64,000 nt of DNA from Bifidobacterium sp. (GTDB lineage: Bacteria > Actinomycetota > Actinomycetes > Actinomycetales > Bifidobacteriaceae): assembly GCF_022647885.1 (NCBI RefSeq), contig NZ_JALCLM010000001.1, positions 1,178,001 through 1,242,000 on the forward strand, given 5' to 3'. The position numbers and the translations under genes were made by a program. Numbering within the stretch: the stretch's first letter is position 1; every line of letters begins with the position of its first letter. The notes beneath the pieces are model-generated. The model had not been told where the DNA came from. It ran no database searches and was given only the letters and a program-made list of their open reading frames with translations. Shown here piece after piece: positions 43,837 through 51,330 of this stretch.

Positions 43837-45204
43837 ATGGCTAAGTTAGATAGCAATGAGCTTCGTGCTCGAGTACAAAGCGATTGGAATCGGATTGTGA
43901 CTTTGCTTTCCAACAAAGTCGCTTGTGCATCGGTTTCTGCAAAAGGTATTACCGGTGAACATATGAAGCGTTCAGCACAGTTTGTTGCTGACGAGTTCAC
44001 CCAGTTGGGATTGGACGCGCATGTGGTGCAGTCGCAAAATGCCGATGGCACTGCGGGAGCGTATGAAGTAGTCGGCTCTCGAATGGTGGATCCCAAAGCA
44101 CCTACCGTCCTGTTGTATGCACATCATGATGTGCAGCCTGTTCCTGACCCGAGTCAGTGGGAGACTGATCCCTTCGTCGCTGTTGAGAAGGATGACCGTT
44201 TATATGGTCGAGGATCTGCCGACGATGGCGGTGGCATCGCAATTCACTCAGGCACGCTTAAAGCTTTGGGCGACGATCTCGGTGTTAATGTGAAAATCTT
44301 CTTTGAAGGTGAAGAAGAAATGGGTTCACCAAGCTTTATACCGTTTATCGAACAACACCAAAAAGAGTTTGAAGCAGATGTAATTATTGTTGCAGATTCA
44401 GGTAACTGGTCTGCTGAAGTGCCAAGCCTAACTACCTCGCTGCGAGGCAATACCACTATGGATGTGACAGTGCGTGTGCTTGGACATCCGGTTCATTCTG
44501 GTCAGTTCGGAGGTCCTATATTAGACGCCAATACTCTTGCTGCCATGTTGATTGCTAGTTTGTATAACGAGTCTGGTGAGCTCGCAGTGCCAGGAATTGT
44601 TGCTCAGGAACCTGTTGGTGGCCTGCAGCGTGATCTTGATGAAGATACTCTGCGCAATGATGCAGCAACTGTTGAAGGACTGCAGTTTGCAGGAACAGGC
44701 TCTTTAGCTTCCAGACTGTGGACAAAGCCAAGTCTTACAGTCATTGGGGTTGATGCTCATCCAGTTGAAGGTTCTTTCAACGTGCTTGCAGATTCGGCGA
44801 GATTTAGACTTTCATTACGTACAGCTCCCTCGCAGCGGCCAGAAGAGGCTCAACAAGCTTTGTCAGCATTCCTGATTGACCATGCGCCTTTTGGTGCGGA
44901 AGTCACAGTCGATCCTTTGGATAATGGTATGGGTTGGGCGATGGACCCTGATGCTGATGCAGTGAAAATTGCTGAACAGGCGATGCACGAGGCATTCGCT
45001 ACTGAAGTCATCAATAAGGGTGAGGGTGGTTCAATTCCGTTTATTCCCGAATTGCAGCGTATCTTCCCTCATGCGCAGGTGCTGGTAACTGGTCCTGAGG
45101 ATCCGAAGTCTAACGCCCATAGCCCGAACGAGTCCATATCGTTATCTGGATTGCGTAACAATATCATCACCGAAGCTTTGCTTCTTGACCGTCTGGCTGG
45201 CTGA
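43837..45204 (+). CDS. M20 family metallo-dipeptidase
   Basis: A 455-residue cytoplasmic zinc peptidase, likely cleaving dipeptides. Metal-site motifs are YAHHDVQPVP, YGRGSADDGGGIA and the catalytic FEGEEEMGSPS. A dimerisation domain (about 195-310) follows RGNTTMDVTVRVLGHPVHSGQFGG. The C-terminal metal His lies in SNAHSPNES. The start at 43837 has GGAG at good spacing. A longer frame to 43747 would overlap the divergent DUF3043 gene and is rejected. Confidence 0.9.
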   Translation: MAKLDSNELRARVQSDWNRIVTLLSNKVACASVSAKGITGEHMKRSAQFVADEFTQLGLDAHVVQSQNADGTAGAYEVVGSRMVDPKAPTVLLYAHHDVQPVPDPSQWETDPFVAVEKDDRLYGRGSADDGGGIAIHSGTLKALGDDLGVNVKIFFEGEEEMGSPSFIPFIEQHQKEFEADVIIVADSGNWSAEVPSLTTSLRGNTTMDVTVRVLGHPVHSGQFGGPILDANTLAAMLIASLYNESGELAVPGIVAQEPVGGLQRDLDEDTLRNDAATVEGLQFAGTGSLASRLWTKPSLTVIGVDAHPVEGSFNVLADSARFRLSLRTAPSQRPEEAQQALSAFLIDHAPFGAEVTVDPLDNGMGWAMDPDADAVKIAEQAMHEAFATEVINKGEGGSIPFIPELQRIFPHAQVLVTGPEDPKSNAHSPNESISLSGLRNNIITEALLLDRLAG

Positions 45205-45222
45205 CTGTATGTGTGATGCATG

Positions 45223-45347
45223 GTGTGTGTAATGAGCAATATGCGGAATAAGCTGCTCATTCTGTAGCAGTGCTGCCAGCAAATCGATGTAAGAGCAAGA
45301 ATTCGTAGTCGATCAACAGCAGCTTCTTCTATGTTCATTACACACAC
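45223..45347. repeat. 125-bp palindromic element with different ends
   Basis: Perfect 13-bp terminal inverted repeats, GTGTGTGTAATGA and TCATTACACACAC, and an inner pair AAGCTGCT (45250-45257) and AGCAGCTT (45318-45325). It has the same plan as the 105-bp family but a different end sequence. It lies 18 bp after the M20 peptidase stop. The right flank ACGGTGGAGGTC resembles that of copy 3. Confidence 0.85.
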
Positions 45348-45509
45348 GGTGGAGGTCCCGTGGGCATAGTGGATAGGCCGGGCTTGTTCAGTTGTGACCT
45401 TCCAAGTAACGGTTGAAGATTCTCAGCAGTGAAAGGTGATCTCATCTCAGAAATTCAGCCAGAGGATGTTTGGGATTGAATTTGGTCAGGGCCTTCGCTA
45501 GTATCGCTG

Positions 45510-45606
45510 GTGACACGGGGGCTGTGTGCGCAAGCGCGCGGCTGAGATGAGGCGAAGCCTCAACCGAACGAACGTATACCGGGTAATGCCGGCGCACGGA
45601 TGTCGC
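45510..45606 (+). promoter_or_regulatory. TPP riboswitch
   Basis: THI-box elements in order: ACACGGGGGCT, a side hairpin GTGCGC/GCGCGC, GCTGAGAT, a second hairpin GAGGC/GCCTC, AACCGAACG and CGGGTAATGCCGGCGCACGGA. The closing stem pairs GACA with TGTC. It lies about 70 bp before ykoE, so thiamine diphosphate should repress the importer operon. Confidence 0.95.
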
Positions 45607-45674
45607 TCATTTCCCGTGCCTTGAATGACAACTCATGCGTGCAAACGCATGGATATGAAAGGCACATTACCATC

Positions 45675-46298
45675 ATGACTTCAACAGCATCGACATCTAT
45701 ACGACCAATATTGCGTTGGCGCGTAGTTGATATAGCAGTTGCTTCAGTAATCGGTGTTGCCAGCTCTCTGATTTATTGGCTGGTTGCATTAATCTCTACA
45801 GGTCCGTGGAACTTCTTAGAGGCCGTGATTCCTGGATTCGGTGGAATCATTAACGGCCTATGGCTTTTTGCAGGTCCTCTTGCAGCCGTCATTGTGCGTA
45901 AACCTGGTGCAGCAGTGTATGCAGAAGTGGTTGCTGCCGTGCTCGAGGCTCTGATGGGCAATATGTGGGGAGGCGGGTCAACATTTGTCATCGGCCTTGT
46001 ACAAGGTCTGATGGCAGAACTTGCCTTTGTAATAGTGATGTATCGCAAGTGGAATCCCTTGACTTTGATTTTCTCGGGTGTCCTTTCGGGAATTGGATGC
46101 TGGGGATATTCCTTCTTTACCAATCTCCAAGCTATCGATTGGGGCGGTTCCTACGGCATTATTTATCTACTCTCAACGGTTATTTCAGGAGCCGTCATTG
46201 CCGGTATTCTTATGTGGTATCTCTATGTAGCGATTGCCAAAACTGGTGCTTTGGATCATTTTGCCTCAGGACGTGAAGTGCGTGGTGTCAGCGATTAA
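45675..46298 (+). CDS. ykoE: YkoE, S component of a thiamine/HMP ECF importer
   Basis: A 207-residue integral membrane substrate-binding subunit for thiamine or its hydroxymethylpyrimidine precursor. About six helices. GFGGIINGLWLFAGPLA and VRKPGAAVYAEVVAAVLEAL are YkoE family signatures. The frame extends back to 45600, inside the riboswitch, so the ATG at 45675 is chosen; GAAAGG lies upstream. It is the first gene of a two-gene operon with the fused ATPase/T subunit. Confidence 0.92.
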   Translation: MTSTASTSIRPILRWRVVDIAVASVIGVASSLIYWLVALISTGPWNFLEAVIPGFGGIINGLWLFAGPLAAVIVRKPGAAVYAEVVAAVLEALMGNMWGGGSTFVIGLVQGLMAELAFVIVMYRKWNPLTLIFSGVLSGIGCWGYSFFTNLQAIDWGGSYGIIYLLSTVISGAVIAGILMWYLYVAIAKTGALDHFASGREVRGVSD

Positions 46299-46312
46299 AT
46301 AGTTATTTTTGG

Positions 46313-46358
46313 CACGATTGGACAATGCGTAATTGGACAATGCACGATTGGACAAATG
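46313..46358. repeat. 15-bp tandem repeat before the ykoDC fusion
   Basis: Three units (CACGATTGGACAATG, CGTAATTGGACAATG, CACGATTGGACAAATG) end two to five bases before the likely start codon. They occupy the place of the ribosome-binding site, and no Shine-Dalgarno sequence is visible there. Confidence 0.75.
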
Positions 46359-46362
46359 ATTG

Positions 46363-49224
46363 ATGAATCACCTAGCAGCAGAGCTGCATCCTATGGCTGC
46401 GACCCCCGATGAGTCTTCCCAACAACATCTGCATAGTGAAGCGGATGTGTCACCAGATGCCGCTGCATCCTTAACCTTTGAACATTGGGGTTATAAGCAT
46501 GCTTCACGTCGTCACTTTGCGGTTCGGGATCTCAATCTGCACATTGCGGCGGGGGAGCGAGTGTTGCTACTTGGCGCTTCAGGAATTGGTAAATCAACAA
46601 TTCTTGAAGCAGCTGCGGGTTTGATTGGTGGCGATGGTGGCGATGATGGCGAAACTACAACAGTCTCTGATGGTGATGTTTCTACTGCTTCTGGTAACAG
46701 TCAGCTCAACGTGCCCAATTCGCTCAAGACTCAAGGTGCAGCGGACGCCCCTGTTACAGCACAATCTACCGAGTTTGCAACTACCACAACGATTGAAGCT
46801 GTGATTGACGCTGATGGGGGCTTAACTGAAGGACGAGTGCTAGTAGGAACACGTAGTGTTCACAAAGCTATCGGGAGCGTAGGGCTAGTACTGCAAGATC
46901 CTGATGCTCAGGCAATATTTCAGCGTCTTGGCGACAACGTTGCTTTCGGACCTGAGAACCTGAACGTCCCACGAACGGAGATCTGGGATCGTACACGAGA
47001 TAGCCTTACTGCTGTCGGTATGAACGAGCTCAAACTCACTCACTCGGTATTGCACCTCAGCGGTGGACAGATGCAGCGAAGTGCACTTGCTGGAGCTCTC
47101 GCTATGCGACCTGGTGTGCTGCTTCTCGACGAGCCGACAGCGAATCTCGATCCCGATGGTGTGCAGCAAATTGTAGGTGCTGTTGAAGATGTAGTGCGAG
47201 AGCGAGCCTGCACTATGGTGCTTGTGGAGCATCATGCTGGCCCGTGGATTAATATGATTGACAGGGTTGTCGTGCTGGGCTTGGAGTCAGAGCATTCAAT
47301 AGATACTGAGAGTGCACGCAACTCTTCACCAGTTTCTACACAAGATGTTGAACACTCTGATGACGATATTGACCGCACCGCTTTTCGTAAAACTATTATC
47401 GTTGCAGATGGCAGTCCCGAAGAAGTATTCACTGACGAGGCACTGGATTTTGCCGAACTCGGCATCTGGGTTCCTGAACGTTTCCGCCGCAGTGACGATG
47501 CTATTACTGCAATACACACCCCTGACGAGCCTCAATATTCTGCGACCACTGGTGAGGGTCAAGCGCTTCTGAATACAAGAAACTTATCTATAGGACGCAA
47601 CAATATTGCGATTGCTCAATCCATTAATCTCAGTTTTTATCCAGGGCAGATAACCGCGTTAGTTGGTCCAAATGGAGTCGGAAAATCAACCTTGTCACTG
47701 ACTCTAGCGGGTCTGCTTAAAGCAGTTGATGGTGAAGTAGTTGCATCACCAGAATTAGCTCGAGACCTTGAGCACACAGATCCATATTCATGGAAATCTA
47801 GTGATCTGGCTTCGCGTATTTCCTATGTCTTCCAGAATCCAGAGCATCAGTTTGCTAAGGGAACAGTTATGGAAGAGATGATGCTTGCGCCCCTGCGATC
47901 AGGCATGTCTGAAGCCGATGCCAAGGCTAGAGCACATGATTTGCTGCAACGTTTTAATTTGCTGCGGTATGCACAGGTTAATCCCTATACACTTTCGGGC
48001 GGCGAGAAGCGTCGTCTGACAGTTGCATCAGCACTTGCGGCTGCACCCCGTGTGTTGTTGCTGGATGAACCTACCTTCGGGCAAGATCGTCGCACATGGA
48101 TGCAGATTGTTAAGTTGATACATTCGCTGCGTTCAGATGGAGTGAGCATTATCGTTATCACGCATGATCGCGATTTGGTTATTGCGTTGGATGCGAAGCT
48201 TGTCGAACTGACCACACAAACGAGTGAAGCTTCTTGGAATGAATCAATTGGTAGTGCATCAATTGACAGTGCAGTAGCACATCATGATTCGCCAGCGACT
48301 GCTGGTGCCGCTACATCAGAAGCAACTGTCCTGTCGAAAGAATCCACGGATCACACAGATGCTGATGCCCTTGCTCCAATATCTAAGGCAGTATCTGATG
48401 CAGAGCTAACAAGTTTAGTCGTGAGCCCTATGAATACCCGAGATGAGCCTGAGAAACCTTCGAGTCGTTCACCATTCTTGGCCTCATTAAACCCTGCATT
48501 CCGTGTAATCGGTGGGCTGCTAGCAACACTGCCGCTGCTAATAAGTTTGGACTGGGTCTCGGCTACGGTTTCTTTGACTTTGGAATTCGTGTTGCTGATG
48601 ATTGCTGGCATCGCTCCATGGCATGTGGTGCGTTCAGCTTGGCCGTTATTTATTGGAGCACCTGGATCAGCAGTGGCTGTGTTACTCTACGGGAAAAGCG
48701 GTGGAGATACCTTATGGCAGTGGGGTTTGATTCACGTTACTGATCGCTCTGTGGATTTGGCTATAGCAACTGCATTGAGGATCTTGGCAATAGGTATCCC
48801 AGCGATTATCACAGTGCTTGGTATTGACGCCACTGATCTCGCTGATGCTTTTAGTCAGGTGCTCCATTTACCTGACCGATTCGTGTATGGTGGCTTGGCA
48901 GGTATGAGACTGTTTACCGTGCTACAAGATGATTGGAGTGCTCTTACCGCATCCCGAAGGTCGCGTGGTCTCGGTGACGACAGCGCTATACGAACTTTCT
49001 TCCCGCAAGCTTTTGCACTCTTAGTATTATCTATTCGTCGCTCCACAACTCTCGCCACGGCAATGCAAGCTAGAGGATTCGGAGGGGCTGGGCAGAGAAG
49101 TCATGCCAGAGTTTCTGCGTATGGTATTCGTGATTACGGTTTTCTGGCGCTGTCATTAAGCATTCCAGTAATTGCGCTGATTGCAGCTGCCTATTTCGGA
49201 ACATTCACCTTTTTTGGGGGATGA
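46363..49224 (+). CDS. Fused YkoD-YkoC ECF energising module (A-A'-T)
   Basis: A 953-residue chain that powers YkoE. ATPase 1 (about 37-340) has Walker A GASGIGKST and LSGGQMQRS, with a hydrophilic Gly/Asp/Thr-rich insertion of about 65 residues (91-155) after Walker A. ATPase 2 (about 405-620) has GPNGVGKST and LSGGEKRRL. A Ser/Thr-rich linker leads to the T membrane domain (about 705-953) with coupling motifs SRGLGDD and ARGFGG. Start 46363 (ATG), or TTG one codon earlier, lacks a clear ribosome site and follows a tandem repeat. TPP-riboswitch regulated. Confidence 0.9.
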   Translation: MNHLAAELHPMAATPDESSQQHLHSEADVSPDAAASLTFEHWGYKHASRRHFAVRDLNLHIAAGERVLLLGASGIGKSTILEAAAGLIGGDGGDDGETTTVSDGDVSTASGNSQLNVPNSLKTQGAADAPVTAQSTEFATTTTIEAVIDADGGLTEGRVLVGTRSVHKAIGSVGLVLQDPDAQAIFQRLGDNVAFGPENLNVPRTEIWDRTRDSLTAVGMNELKLTHSVLHLSGGQMQRSALAGALAMRPGVLLLDEPTANLDPDGVQQIVGAVEDVVRERACTMVLVEHHAGPWINMIDRVVVLGLESEHSIDTESARNSSPVSTQDVEHSDDDIDRTAFRKTIIVADGSPEEVFTDEALDFAELGIWVPERFRRSDDAITAIHTPDEPQYSATTGEGQALLNTRNLSIGRNNIAIAQSINLSFYPGQITALVGPNGVGKSTLSLTLAGLLKAVDGEVVASPELARDLEHTDPYSWKSSDLASRISYVFQNPEHQFAKGTVMEEMMLAPLRSGMSEADAKARAHDLLQRFNLLRYAQVNPYTLSGGEKRRLTVASALAAAPRVLLLDEPTFGQDRRTWMQIVKLIHSLRSDGVSIIVITHDRDLVIALDAKLVELTTQTSEASWNESIGSASIDSAVAHHDSPATAGAATSEATVLSKESTDHTDADALAPISKAVSDAELTSLVVSPMNTRDEPEKPSSRSPFLASLNPAFRVIGGLLATLPLLISLDWVSATVSLTLEFVLLMIAGIAPWHVVRSAWPLFIGAPGSAVAVLLYGKSGGDTLWQWGLIHVTDRSVDLAIATALRILAIGIPAIITVLGIDATDLADAFSQVLHLPDRFVYGGLAGMRLFTVLQDDWSALTASRRSRGLGDDSAIRTFFPQAFALLVLSIRRSTTLATAMQARGFGGAGQRSHARVSAYGIRDYGFLALSLSIPVIALIAAAYFGTFTFFGG

Positions 49225-49308
49225 TTCGGCATAACGGTGCTCAATATGGTTACTAATCTCTGAACGAGGCCTTGTTGAGCTCATGAAACTCGATGTTTTG
49301 GCATTTGA

Positions 49309-49430
49309 ATTCAGTTGTGTAGGGATTTTAGCGGATACATGAAGTATTAGCTATGCACAAATGGCGGTATTACGCCATTCTTGGATTCTGCATAGGTGAG
49401 GTCTTAGCGTAAATCCCTACACAACTGAAT
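49309..49430. repeat. Palindromic element, copy 5, with 20-bp perfect terminal repeats
   Basis: The 106-bp core (49317-49422) carries the family ends, and the symmetry extends outward to a full 20-bp inverted repeat ATTCAGTTGTGTAGGGATTT. Inner arms are CTATGCA/TGCATAG and AATGGCG/CGCCATT around GTATTA. It lies between the convergent ykoDC and sodA genes. Confidence 0.9.
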
Positions 49431-49457
49431 CTGCTTCAAATTTGAGGGCAAATATAG

Positions 49458-49493
49458 CGCGGGCTCGGCATGCTATTGCATGCCGAGCCCGCG
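49458..49493 (-). terminator. Strong GC-rich terminator for sodA
   Basis: A 16-bp perfect stem CGCGGGCTCGGCATGC with a TATT loop; on the minus strand it runs into CTATATTTG. A second small hairpin at 49498-49520 (GTACGCAC/GTGCG.GTAC) lies between it and the sodA stop. Confidence 0.88.
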
Positions 49494-49545
49494 TTTCCGT
49501 ACGCACTATTGCGTGCGGTACCCTTCCCCCAAGGAAGTGCGCAAT

Positions 49546-50166
49546 TTATCGCGCAAGAATGGTATTGAGATTGCGAACCTCGTCGAAACGAGCTGCAGCA
49601 TCATCCCAATTCACTACGTTCCACCATGCCTTAACGTAATCTGGTCGAACGTTCAGATAATCGAGATAGTAAGCGTGCTCCCACAGATCAAGCAGAATCA
49701 GAGGGAATACAGTAACGGGCAGATTGCCTTGATGATCGTACATCTGCAAAGTCACCAGTTTCTCGCCTAGTGAATCCCACGCGAGCACTGCCCAGCCTGA
49801 ACCCTGAATGCCTGCGCACATTGAAGCAAAGTACTTCTTGAAGCCTTCGAATGAGCCAAACTGATCATCAATAGCAGCTCTGAGCTCACCTTCTGGCTCT
49901 TGTCCGTCAGCAGGCGCCATATTCTTCCAAAAAATGGTGTGATTCTTGTGCCCTGCGAGATTGAAAGCCAAGTTCTTCTCAAAGAGATTTGAATTTTCGA
50001 CGTTGCCAGATTCAGCTGCATCGTGAATCTGCTCAAGAGCTTTATTAGCACCAGTGACATAAGTCTGGTGATGCTTGTCATGATGAAGCTCCATAATCTT
50101 CCCTGAGATAAATGGCTCCAATGCCGAGTAATCATAAGGAAGTTCTGGCAAAGTATATTCGGGCAT
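49546..50166 (-). CDS. sodA: Superoxide dismutase, Fe/Mn family
   Basis: A cytoplasmic enzyme of 206 residues that dismutates superoxide. Metal ligands are His28, His76, Asp160 and His164 (DLWEHAYYLDY). QGSGWAVLAW and YDHQGN resemble actinobacterial Fe/Mn enzymes; metal choice cannot be fixed by eye. The start at 50166 follows GGAGGAG; a 61-codon upstream extension is not translated. It is monocistronic, bounded by hairpins. Most gut bifidobacteria have no SOD, so its presence suggests regular exposure to oxygen. Confidence 0.96.
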   Translation of the reverse strand: MPEYTLPELPYDYSALEPFISGKIMELHHDKHHQTYVTGANKALEQIHDAAESGNVENSNLFEKNLAFNLAGHKNHTIFWKNMAPADGQEPEGELRAAIDDQFGSFEGFKKYFASMCAGIQGSGWAVLAWDSLGEKLVTLQMYDHQGNLPVTVFPLILLDLWEHAYYLDYLNVRPDYVKAWWNVVNWDDAAARFDEVRNLNTILAR

Positions 50167-50377
50167 ATCGCTCCTCCGGATCTCGTGATCGGGTAGTTTC
50201 CCCGTACTGCGTCTTTGGTATATAACTGTTGCTTCCAGAGTCAGACGTGGTTGACTCCTAATGACAGAGTTTAGTCCTGATTTCGCATTCCAAATAAGCG
50301 TTGTGCTCACAGAATGAGTGATATAACGCACATATTTGGTGAGTAGCAAAATTGAATGATTATTGCGTTACAACGCT

Positions 50378-50416
50378 GTTGGGGGGTGCCAAGAATCATT
50401 CTTGGCACCCCCCAAC
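50378..50416 (-). terminator. Long hairpin between sodA and the ABC ATPase gene
   Basis: A 19-bp perfect stem GTTGGGGGGTGCCAAGAAT with a 1-nt centre, so effectively a 39-bp palindrome. It lies just after the ABC ATPase stop on the minus strand and about 210 bp before the sodA start. There is no T tract, so it is a terminator by position and strength only. Confidence 0.75.
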
Positions 50417-50442
50417 AGATGAGTTATCTCGGTATCAATGCA

Positions 50443-51213
50443 TTAGCGTTTGCTGTTGGAAGCTGTTGCTTTCTTCCCTGCAGGACGCTTACGAAGCGGT
50501 GCCAACTGGAATACTTCATCCGAACGTTGTGCCACCTCGGGGCTATGCGTCACGATGATGACGCACTTACCGTGCTCGTGAGCGAGATCACGGAAAATAT
50601 CCATAATGTCGTTCTGTGTGTTGAGATCCAGATTACCTGTGGGCTCATCAGCGACGATTACTTCAGGTTCGTAACTCAGTGCGCGTGCGATGGCTACGCG
50701 TTGTTGCTCGCCTCCTGAAAGATGCAGAATTCTTTCATTGGCATACTCCGCAGGAAGGTGTACTTCGCTGAGTAGCTCTTCAGCGATTTTCTTTTTAGGT
50801 TCATCAAAATGTTTTCCAGAGGCATCCATTGAGAGCACAATGTTTTCACTGACGGTTAAGGAAGGCAGTAAATTAAAACTCTGGAAAATCACTCCTATAT
50901 CGTGGCTACGAAAATCATAACGATTTTGTTTGGCGAGGTCTTTTCCTTGATAAATTACTTGTCCTTCAGTGGGTGATGCAAGTCCTGAAATCAGGGAGAG
51001 CAGAGTGGTTTTTCCTGCTCCTGAAGGCCCAGTGATTGAGTACACAGAACCGCTGTTGAAGGCGTAACTAATATCGTGAAGAACTTTCTTACCGCCCTTG
51101 GTATAAGCGTAAGAAACTTTCTTCAATTCCAATGTGGCTGTTGTGTTGGCCTTGTCAGAAGTTTGGGCGGATGGTTGTGTGTGTGTCGCTGTTGAGTCTG
51201 TTGTCGAACTCAT
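50443..51213 (-). CDS. ABC transporter ATPase, MacB/LolD type
   Basis: A 256-residue nucleotide-binding subunit. Walker A GPSGAGKTT, signature LSGGEQQRV and Walker B VIVADEPTGNLD with HSP-type switch IVTHS are intact. A Thr/Gln-rich N-terminal tail (about 25 residues) and a Lys-rich C-terminus flank the domain. It follows its permease gene by 117 bp. Members either export substrates or drive periplasmic/cell-wall events; the role here is unknown. Confidence 0.9.
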   Translation of the reverse strand: MSSTTDSTATHTQPSAQTSDKANTTATLELKKVSYAYTKGGKKVLHDISYAFNSGSVYSITGPSGAGKTTLLSLISGLASPTEGQVIYQGKDLAKQNRYDFRSHDIGVIFQSFNLLPSLTVSENIVLSMDASGKHFDEPKKKIAEELLSEVHLPAEYANERILHLSGGEQQRVAIARALSYEPEVIVADEPTGNLDLNTQNDIMDIFRDLAHEHGKCVIIVTHSPEVAQRSDEVFQLAPLRKRPAGKKATASNSKR

Positions 51214-51330
51214 ATTCTGTCCTTAAGAAGAAGTGGTAACTGCCTGGGCATCCATACTCAAATAGTGTGATTTACGTGTTGTATATGCCCAGGCAATGCG
51301 GTTATAAATGCAATCCAGTTAGCAACTTGG

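Noticed and set aside
45223..45347. CRISPR-like or IS-end interpretation of the palindromic elements
   Set aside because: Repeats are not regularly spaced with spacers, and no transposase or open frame lies between or beside the ends.
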